10,886 nt of DNA, taken from Clostridiales bacterium. GTDB lineage: Bacteria > Bacillota > Clostridia > Tissierellales > Sedimentibacteraceae. Below are positions 6,492 through 10,886 of this stretch, piece after piece. Position 1 is the first letter of the stretch. Every line of letters starts with the position of its first letter. The notes under the pieces were generated by a model, which was not told the DNA's origin, did no database searches, and was given only the letters and a program-made list of their open reading frames with translations. The stretch lies in the NCBI GenBank assembly GCA_003497505.1, contig DNNV01000239.1:1-10886 (forward strand), written 5' to 3'. Both the position numbers and the translations under genes were made by a program.

Positions 6492-7154
6492 TTATATTCC
6501 CCTTTTATCTGTCTTGCTTGCGATTTTCATTCCTATCATCTGCATAAGCTGCACAAGTATTACCAGCAATATCACGGTCAGCATCATGATATCGTACTGA
6601 TATCTGTTATAACCGTATCTTATAGCAATATCCCCCAGACCGCCGCCTCCAAGCACTCCTGCCATGGCTGAATATCCCAGTATGGTTCCTGCGGCAATTG
6701 TGGCTCCCACTATGAGAGATGTCTTTGCCTCGGGAATCAGCACCTTGAATATTATTGCTGAAAGCGGTGCGCCCATACTCTGTGCCGCTTCAATAACTCC
6801 TTGATCAACCTCCTGAAGAGAGGATTCAATCAATCTTGCTACAAATGGAGTTGCTGAAATTACAAGGGGTACAATTGTTGCAGTTGGACCATAGCTTTTG
6901 CCGGCTATTAATTTAGTTATGGGAAAAACTGCAATCATCAATATCAAAAATGGTATTGAACGCCCTGTGTTAACAACAACATCCAAAAATCTATTTAAAA
7001 ATCCCATAGGATGTAAACCGTCTTTTTTTGTCACTACCAATGCTATTCCTATGGGGAATGCAAACAGGTAGGCAAATAATGCCGAAACAAATGTCATGTA
7101 CAAGGTATCAACAGTGCCATCCAGCAGCATTGAAATTATATTATTCGCCAACAT
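6492..7154 (-). CDS. metI: Methionine ABC transporter permease MetI
   Basis: A 220-residue inner-membrane permease of the usual MetI length with five hydrophobic segments (about 16-42, 55-80, 90-108, 143-170 and 190-212). The cytoplasmic coupling loop EAAQSMGAPLSAIIFKVLIPEA (122-143) is the EAA motif that docks onto MetN. NTGRSIPFLILM (62-73) and the GGGGLGDIAIRYGY segment in the last third are typical of this family. Two copies should form the translocation pore with two MetN subunits. The ATG at 7154-7152 lies inside metN, giving a 14-base overlap that indicates translational coupling. Confidence 0.95.
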   Translation of the reverse strand: MLANNIISMLLDGTVDTLYMTFVSALFAYLFAFPIGIALVVTKKDGLHPMGFLNRFLDVVVNTGRSIPFLILMIAVFPITKLIAGKSYGPTATIVPLVISATPFVARLIESSLQEVDQGVIEAAQSMGAPLSAIIFKVLIPEAKTSLIVGATIAAGTILGYSAMAGVLGGGGLGDIAIRYGYNRYQYDIMMLTVILLVILVQLMQMIGMKIASKTDKRGI

Positions 7155-8160
7155 AACCGATCAACTCCTCCACATTAACATTTTTGCCTTTTAAGTAATT
7201 TATTATTTTATCTGCCTGAAGCTCATCCTCCGGCAGCTGCAGAACCATCTGCCCGTAGGCCTGTCCCTTGATATCCTTCGTATCGGCAAACAATATGTTT
7301 ACCTGAGCCCTGCATTCAAGAACCATGTTGGCAATTACAGGCTCAAAGGATGATTTGCCGTCAAATACGATTCTTATGCATCTCTTCCCAGTCATTTCCT
7401 TGACTGCTGTGTTGCTGTGGTATACAAGCTTCTTGGCAGCTTCTGTAGCAGGCTTTGAAAATACTTCTTCGACCCTTCCGCTTTCAGCCAGATATCCTTT
7501 GTCAATAATGGCGACATAGTCGCATATTTCCTCAACAACTGCCATCTCATGAGTAATTATGATTATGGTGATACCAAGTTTGCTGTTTATATCCTTTAAA
7601 AGCTCCAGTATTGAGCGTGTAGTTGTAGGATCCAGAGCACTTGTTGCCTCGTCACAGAGAAGTATCTCGGGATTGTTAGCCAGGGCCCTGGCTATTGCAA
7701 CTCTCTGCTTCTGCCCTCCGCTTAGCTGAGAAGGATATGCCTTGCTTTTATCTGAAAGACCTACCAGTTCTAATAGCTCGGCAGCTCTCTTTCTTCCTTC
7801 TTTCTTACTAATTCCGCTTATTTCGAGCGGGAAGCATATATTGTCCTCAACATTTCTCTGCATGAGCAGATTGAACTGTTGAAAAATCATTCCGACCTTC
7901 TGCCTCACATGCCTGAGCTGTGCTTCATTCATCTCTGACAGGTCATTCTCACCTATTATTACTGTTCCGCTTGTAGGCCTCTCAAGAAAATTGATGCATC
8001 TCACCAATGTACTCTTCCCGGCACCGCTCATTCCAATTATTCCGTATATATCACCCTTGTTTATGTCCAAGTTTATACCTGATAATGCATTCACCGAATT
8101 ATTCTGGCTGATATATTGTTTTTCCAGATTTTTTATTTGAATTAATGGAGATATCCCCAT
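7141..8160 (-). CDS. metN: Methionine ABC transporter ATPase MetN with NIL domain
   Basis: A 339-residue cytosolic ATPase. Walker A is GMSGAGKST (43-51), the Q-loop is MIFQQFN (91-97), the ABC signature is LSGGQ (146-150), Walker B is ILLCDE (166-171) and the H-loop histidine is 204. Residues about 265-339 form the C-terminal NIL (ACT-like) domain, which in E. coli MetN binds methionine and causes trans-inhibition of import. Its presence with full family length separates MetN from shorter amino-acid ATPases. The ATG follows GGGAG at about nine bases and lies 16 bases after the tcdA-like stop, so the two are in one transcript. Import is thus probably controlled twice: at transcription by the SAM riboswitch and at the protein level by the NIL domain. 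Confidence 0.97.
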   Translation of the reverse strand: MGISPLIQIKNLEKQYISQNNSVNALSGINLDINKGDIYGIIGMSGAGKSTLVRCINFLERPTSGTVIIGENDLSEMNEAQLRHVRQKVGMIFQQFNLLMQRNVEDNICFPLEISGISKKEGRKRAAELLELVGLSDKSKAYPSQLSGGQKQRVAIARALANNPEILLCDEATSALDPTTTRSILELLKDINSKLGITIIIITHEMAVVEEICDYVAIIDKGYLAESGRVEEVFSKPATEAAKKLVYHSNTAVKEMTGKRCIRIVFDGKSSFEPVIANMVLECRAQVNILFADTKDIKGQAYGQMVLQLPEDELQADKIINYLKGKNVNVEELIGYVGE

Positions 8161-8176
8161 TTCTGTTCACTCCCTC

Positions 8177-8932
8177 TCATTTAGCCGCTAAGTCCTTCAC
8201 TACCTCGCTTGCAATAATCAATCCTGCCACCGAAGGCACAAACGACACACTTCCGGGTATGGCTCTTCTGTCAGTACATTTTCTCTCAGCTCCCGGAGGG
8301 CATACACAGTTGTTTCTACAACTCATTTCTTCATCATCAATTGGCACAAGGGGTTTCTCCTTAGAGTAAACAACCTTAAGCTTTTTTATGCCGCGCTTCT
8401 TGAGCTCATGTCGCATTACCTTTGCAAGTGGGTCCATTGAGGTTTTATATATATCAGCTACCTCAAGCATGGTTGGATTCAGCTTATTCCCTGCTCCCAT
8501 GCTGCTCATGACAGGCACGCCTGCCTCCTTTGCCCTTACAATCAGCTCAAGCTTTGCCGTCACCGTATCTATGGCATCAACTATATAGTCGTACTTCGTC
8601 AAATCATATTCATCTGCGTTGTCAGGCATGTAGAATGTTGCATTTGTTTCAATCTTTGCCTTGGGGTTGATGTCCAGGATTCTTTCAGCCATAACCTCAA
8701 CCTTTTTTCTGCCTATAGTTTTTCTGGTTGCAACCAGCTGCCTGTTTATATTTGTAAGACACACCTTATCATCATCAAACAGAGCAAACCCGCCTATTCC
8801 GCATCTAGCCAGAGCCTCGGCAACATATGTGCCAACTCCGCCTATTCCAAAAATTGCAACAGTGGAATTTTTTAATTTTTCCATTGCCTCTTTTCCCAAT
8901 AAAAGCTGTGTTCTTGAAAATTCGTTTAACAT
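8177..8932 (-). CDS. tcdA: tRNA threonylcarbamoyladenosine dehydratase (TcdA/ThiF-like E1 family)
   Basis: A 251-residue E1/ThiF-superfamily protein. It has the ATP-binding loop FGIGGVG (28-34), the acidic strand end FDDD (52-55), TNINRQ (60-65) with the conserved Arg, VDAIDTVTAK (118-127) and the C-terminal FVPSVAGLIIASEVVKDL. This pattern and length match TcdA (YgdL/CsdL in E. coli, YrvM in Bacillus), which uses ATP to cyclise t6A at position 37 of ANN-decoding tRNAs into ct6A. A loop with Cys205, Cys209, Cys211 and Cys219 (SCRNNCVCPPG, then KC) precedes the C-terminal helix; the spacing suggests a metal site or redox cluster. A sulfur-carrier activation role is the main alternative. The start is preceded by AAAGGAAATT. 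It lies 124 bases after the ybaK-like gene and 16 before metN. Confidence 0.9.
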   Translation of the reverse strand: MLNEFSRTQLLLGKEAMEKLKNSTVAIFGIGGVGTYVAEALARCGIGGFALFDDDKVCLTNINRQLVATRKTIGRKKVEVMAERILDINPKAKIETNATFYMPDNADEYDLTKYDYIVDAIDTVTAKLELIVRAKEAGVPVMSSMGAGNKLNPTMLEVADIYKTSMDPLAKVMRHELKKRGIKKLKVVYSKEKPLVPIDDEEMSCRNNCVCPPGAERKCTDRRAIPGSVSFVPSVAGLIIASEVVKDLAAK

Positions 8933-8977
8933 AATTTCCTTTCCGTGTTTATAATTTTAGTTATATTCTTCCGATTT

Positions 8978-9016
8978 AAAATATTGTTTATACGCAGTCG
9001 AATCCACAAAATATTG
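8978..9016. repeat. 9-bp direct repeat in the ybaK-tcdA gap
   Basis: AAAATATTG occurs at 8978-8986 and 9008-9016, a period of 30 bp. The 124-base gap has no clear terminator and no convincing promoter (a TATAAA at about 8989-8994 on the minus strand lacks a -35 box). It is uncertain whether tcdA has its own start or relies on read-through from the S-box promoter. Confidence 0.35.
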
Positions 9017-9056
9017 ACTCCCTTTGGTTTCATGTTTTTGAAATTCGTTGCGGATG

Positions 9057-9524
9057 CTACCAATCCTTGCAAACATCAACCCATTCTTTACAGCGTGATG
9101 CCTCTTCCAGCTCGCTCAGAGTGAGCTCCACTGCCGAATTGCTGCTGCCGCATGCAGGGAACATTGTTTCAAATCTTTTCATTGAGTCATCCAGGTATAC
9201 AGTTACATTGTCAGGAAGAGCAAACGGACACACACCGCCTATTGCATGGCCGGTAAATTTCACGGTATCCTCGGGGGCAAGCATCCTCGCTTTAAATCCG
9301 AATTTTTCCTTGAATTTCTTGTTGTCTATTTTAGCATCTCCTGCGACAACTATTATCATTGCATCATCACCGTTATAAAAGGACAGTGATTTTGCTATTC
9401 TCGCTTCCTCTGTCTTTATAGCCTTTGCCGCCAGCTCTACAGTCGCTGTAGATTCATCCATTTCGAGAATATCTCCGTCCTTTCCGAATTGCTTCAAATA
9501 TTCTCTGACTTTTTCTACTGACAT
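9057..9524 (-). CDS. ybaK: YbaK/EbsC-type aminoacyl-tRNA deacylase
   Basis: The product is 155 residues, the usual size of free-standing YbaK/ProX editing domains. Conserved features are AKSLSF (44-49) with the candidate functional Lys45, VVAGDAKID (59-67), the signature GHAIGGVCPF (92-101) and FPACGSSNSAVEL (122-134) near the active site. Such proteins hydrolyse mischarged tRNA in trans, classically Cys-tRNAPro for YbaK; Ala-tRNA for the ProX/PrdX branch. Which tRNA is edited here cannot be decided by eye. Start: ATG 9524-9522 follows GAGGAGG at five bases. The frame stays open upstream to an ATG at 9629, but those codons lie inside the riboswitch aptamer and terminator and are not coding. 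It is the first gene after the SAM-I leader, which is unusual for this family and suggests a link to sulfur amino-acid supply. Confidence 0.88.
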   Translation of the reverse strand: MSVEKVREYLKQFGKDGDILEMDESTATVELAAKAIKTEEARIAKSLSFYNGDDAMIIVVAGDAKIDNKKFKEKFGFKARMLAPEDTVKFTGHAIGGVCPFALPDNVTVYLDDSMKRFETMFPACGSSNSAVELTLSELEEASRCKEWVDVCKDW

Positions 9525-9536
9525 TTTATCCTCCTC

Positions 9537-9563
9537 AAACAAAAACCCTCTACGAAGAGAGGG
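9537..9563 (-). terminator. Riboswitch-controlled intrinsic terminator (attenuator)
   Basis: On the minus strand CCCTCT (9563-9558), loop CTTCGT and AGAGGG (9551-9546) form a hairpin followed by TTTTTGTTT (9545-9537), ending just before the ybaK-like ribosome site. CTCTTC in its left arm and loop can instead pair with GAGGAG (9585-9580) of the aptamer P1 strand, giving the alternative antiterminator expected of an S-box switch. Confidence 0.85.
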
Positions 9564-9579
9564 CTGATTTTCTGACCGT

Positions 9580-9685
9580 CTCCTCATCTCCCAAAGAAAT
9601 CCTTTGTCGGAATTAGCACCTTTCAGCATACTGCAGGTTGCCGAGACATCACAGGGCCGCTCCCTCCGTCTCTCTTGATAAGAAG
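9580..9685 (-). promoter_or_regulatory. SAM-I (S-box) riboswitch aptamer
   Basis: Read on the minus strand, the 106-base element carries the S-box conserved core: ATCAAGAGAG near the 5' end, CGGAGGGA, GGCCCTGTGATGTCTCGGCAACC, AAGGTGCTAATTCC and GGGAGATGAGGAG. P1 pairs CTTCTTATC (9685-9677) with GATGAGGAG (9588-9580), nine pairs including two G-U. GAGAC/GTCTC fits P2, CAG/CTG closes the top of P3, and CAAAG/CTTTG forms P4. SAM binding should stabilise P1 and so the terminator at 9537-9563, turning the ybaK-tcdA-metNIQ operon off when SAM is plentiful. Confidence 0.96.
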
Positions 9686-9711
9686 TTTTCTATTTAATTG
9701 TTAGTTGATAC

Positions 9712-9738
9712 TTTATACCATGGCAACATGTTTGTCAA
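9712..9738 (-). promoter_or_regulatory. Promoter of the S-box operon
   Basis: On the minus strand TTGACA (9738-9733) is a perfect -35 box. TATAAA (9717-9712), preceded by TGG (extended -10), follows after 15 bases. Using TAAAGT as -10 instead gives 17 bases. Start is expected near 9705, about 20 bases before the aptamer. Confidence 0.75.
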
Positions 9739-9761
9739 TAGCTATTTTTACTTTATTGACA
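9733..9761. repeat. TGTCAATA inverted repeat over the S-box operon -35 box
   Basis: TGTCAATA (9733-9740) and TATTGACA (9754-9761) form a perfect 8-bp inverted repeat with a 13-base spacer, 21 bp centre to centre (two helical turns). One arm contains the -35 box. It could bind a regulator, adding a second layer to the riboswitch, or act as a weak hairpin at the end of the upstream gene. It lacks a T-tract, so it is not a normal terminator. Confidence 0.4.
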
Positions 9762-9777
9762 TATGAATACCTCAACC

Positions 9778-10716
9778 CTATGCATTTTCAATAATACGGT
9801 TTATCTGGTCCTCAAGCTGCTTAATCATAAATTCCTCAGTCACCTTTTCTTCATAAAGCTTTGACATTGCTTTATCCGTCTGATTCTTGGTATTTTTCAC
9901 CGAATCCAGAGATTTGCCTATCTCGGACTGAACAACCCAGTCAAATATGAGACCGTCAAAAAAGTAATCAGCAAATGTTTCAAATGCACCTATTGCGATT
10001 TCGGTTCCTGTAATCATTGTAATATCAGACATTTCACGCTTGAATTTACCCAGCGTCCTCTGCGCTTCCTCAGCATAACGCCCCGCCTCGTCCACATGGC
10101 TGTACTTCACGGCCGTAGTAAGGAGTCCTCCTCCCAGAATATCCACCACACCCCAGCCCTCTGCGCTTTCAAGCTCTCTGATTGTGTTCTCTATAGCCTT
10201 GAGAGCCTCTTCTCCGGCTTTTATGGCCTCATCTATTTCTATTATATTAACCTTCATGCTCTCTTTTCTGTTGATAAGCTTTTTCAGCTCCTCGCTGGTT
10301 GTCTTGTCCTCGAGGTTAATTTCCTTCAGCTTCTTATTGAGCAAATCTTCGTATTCTGACTCGCAGCTTTCAATTTTAACAAGCTCATCAACAATTCTTT
10401 TTGATTCCTTTGCAAGAAAATCCACATTGTTCTTGCATTGGTCATATTTAAGCCTTGCCTTTAAAAGCTCCTGTCTTTCCTTTTCTAATCTTTCCTCTTT
10501 GCTACCTAATATGGCGTAAAATAATGAAGTTATATTTGATGACTCCAGCTTTAAAACATCCTCGTTTTCCTTCTCAAGCTCAGCCGCCAGCTTGTTTAAG
10601 AGCAGCTTTTCCTTTATCATATCCTGTTCGGTCTGTTTTAAAAGTGTATTCAGCTTGCTTTTCTTTTCTATGCATTCCTTTACGTGATATAGTCTGTCAT
10701 TATATTCGCTTTGCAT
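9778..10716 (-). CDS. Uncharacterised cytosolic coiled-coil protein
   Basis: I do not recognise a named function. The product is about 312 residues with no signal peptide or clear membrane span. Residues about 5-115 and 120-186 are charged, heptad-rich helices (Glu, Lys, Leu), predicted coiled coil. They are interrupted by a short hydrophobic motif SLFYAILGSKEERLEKE (about 64-80). A conserved-looking central patch follows: EGWGVVDILGGGLLTTAVKYSHVDEA (186-211). Then come another helical stretch, an aromatic segment FADYFFDGLIFDWVVQS (248-264) and a final helix. Similar motifs occur, from memory, in hypothetical proteins of Firmicutes. Start: GGAG lies six bases before ATG 10716-10714; an in-frame ATG at 10770 lies inside the inverted repeat and lacks a ribosome site. 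It has its own strong promoter. No terminator is visible before the S-box promoter. Confidence 0.8.
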   Translation of the reverse strand: MQSEYNDRLYHVKECIEKKSKLNTLLKQTEQDMIKEKLLLNKLAAELEKENEDVLKLESSNITSLFYAILGSKEERLEKERQELLKARLKYDQCKNNVDFLAKESKRIVDELVKIESCESEYEDLLNKKLKEINLEDKTTSEELKKLINRKESMKVNIIEIDEAIKAGEEALKAIENTIRELESAEGWGVVDILGGGLLTTAVKYSHVDEAGRYAEEAQRTLGKFKREMSDITMITGTEIAIGAFETFADYFFDGLIFDWVVQSEIGKSLDSVKNTKNQTDKAMSKLYEEKVTEEFMIKQLEDQINRIIENA

Positions 10717-10764
10717 ATTAGTCTCCTTTGGTTCTTTGCTCTGATGAATGTCAGTATGTAAATT

Positions 10765-10793
10765 AATCAAGACAACTATAGTATGTCTTGATT
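10765..10793. repeat. 10-bp inverted repeat at the coiled-coil gene's transcription start
   Basis: AATCAAGACA (10765-10774) and TGTCTTGATT (10784-10793) are perfect complements separated by 9 bases, and the spacer holds the palindrome ACTATAGT (10775-10782). It begins at the predicted start of the minus-strand transcript, so it is either an operator just downstream of the promoter or a 5' mRNA stem-loop. On the plus strand it is followed by six T, resembling a terminator, but no plus-strand gene ends here. Confidence 0.7.
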
Positions 10794-10799
10794 TTTTAA

Positions 10800-10828
10800 A
10801 TTATACCACACATGATAAGTTGATTCAA
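10800..10828 (-). promoter_or_regulatory. Strong sigma-A promoter of the coiled-coil gene
   Basis: On the minus strand TTGAAT (10828-10823) and a perfect TATAAT (10805-10800) are separated by 17 bases, with TGG just before the -10 box (extended -10). Start is expected near 10793, giving a leader of about 77 bases that opens with the inverted repeat. Confidence 0.82.
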
Positions 10829-10886
10829 ACAGTTTTTTCTTTATTCAGAACCGAATCAGCTGCATATTGCCGCAGCATCTGCCCTG
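10825..10886 (-). CDS. Probable C-terminal end of an upstream gene
   Basis: One minus-strand frame is open from the window edge to a TGA at 10827-10825 and reads GQMLRQYAADSVLNKEKTV, a normal-looking hydrophilic C-terminus. The other two minus frames have earlier stops. Only about 19 codons are visible, so the protein cannot be named and could be spurious. Its stop would overlap the -35 box of the next gene, with no terminator between. Confidence 0.4.
   Translation of the reverse strand, partial: GQMLRQYAADSVLNKEKTV

Noticed and set aside
5607..6671. Several plus-strand open frames opposite metQ and metI
   Set aside because: They lie antisense to well-identified transporter genes, lack ribosome sites and have compositions expected of reverse-complement shadows.
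9537..9705. T-box leader as the control element before the ybaK-like gene
   Set aside because: The conserved blocks are those of the SAM-I aptamer; no T-box AGGGUGGNACCGCG sequence is present.
9756..9784. TTGACA on the plus strand with a TATGCA 17 bases later, suggesting a rightward promoter
   Set aside because: It points into the 3' end of the convergent coiled-coil gene with no plus-strand gene ahead. The TTGACA is explained as the partner arm of the inverted repeat.
10765..10797. Plus-strand intrinsic terminator (stem plus T6)
   Set aside because: No plus-strand gene ends here and the stem has only three G-C pairs. Its position at the start of the minus-strand transcript fits an operator or 5' stem-loop better.

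Overview
The window looks like a chromosomal segment of a low-GC Firmicute, most likely a member of the Clostridia. The base composition is AT-rich, especially between genes. Shine-Dalgarno sequences are strong (AGGAGG, AAAGGAG), several promoters are sigma-A type with extended -10 boxes, and transcription is controlled by a SAM-I (S-box) riboswitch with an intrinsic terminator. The gene content (DegV, a GAF/HD-GYP protein, a DUF4153-like membrane protein, MetNIQ, a clostridial-looking TcdA) fits the same group. Genus cannot be fixed from sequence reading alone. Bases 1-14 are not biological: they match the 3' end of an Illumina TruSeq adapter, so position 15 is the true contig edge.

Layout. 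(i) 15-1409, minus strand: degV followed by a translationally coupled PTS EIIC-type membrane gene that runs off the contig. (ii) 1648-2202, plus: an NADPH-dependent FMN reductase, divergent from degV, with back-to-back promoters between them. (iii) 2224-3543, minus: a GAF plus HD-GYP cyclic-di-GMP phosphodiesterase, sharing a bidirectional terminator with the reductase. (iv) 3721-5546, plus: a nine-codon leader ORF overlapping the start of a 599-residue polytopic membrane protein of DUF4153 type. (v) 9738-5553, minus: a promoter, SAM-I riboswitch and attenuator, then ybaK-like deacylase, tcdA-like tRNA cyclase, metN, metI and metQ, ending at a terminator shared with the DUF4153 gene. (vi) 9778-10716, minus: an uncharacterised coiled-coil protein with a strong promoter and a 10-bp inverted repeat at its transcription start. 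(vii) 10825-10886, minus: the probable tail of one more gene.

How the genes work together. The clearest unit is the methionine/sulfur operon. When SAM is scarce the S-box leader should let transcription through to a complete MetNIQ importer for D-/L-methionine. Two tRNA-related enzymes sit first in that operon, which is less usual. The HD-GYP protein degrades cyclic-di-GMP, and the truncated EIIC-like gene belongs to a type that in some Clostridia carries a C-terminal EAL domain, so cyclic-di-GMP turnover may be represented twice; this is inference only. No stretch exceeds 300 bases without a gene. The larger intergenic spaces (1410-1647, 3544-3720, 8933-9056, 9525-9777 and 10717-10824) hold the promoters, inverted repeats, riboswitch and terminators listed. 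I saw no tRNA, rRNA, CRISPR array, insertion sequence or prophage gene.
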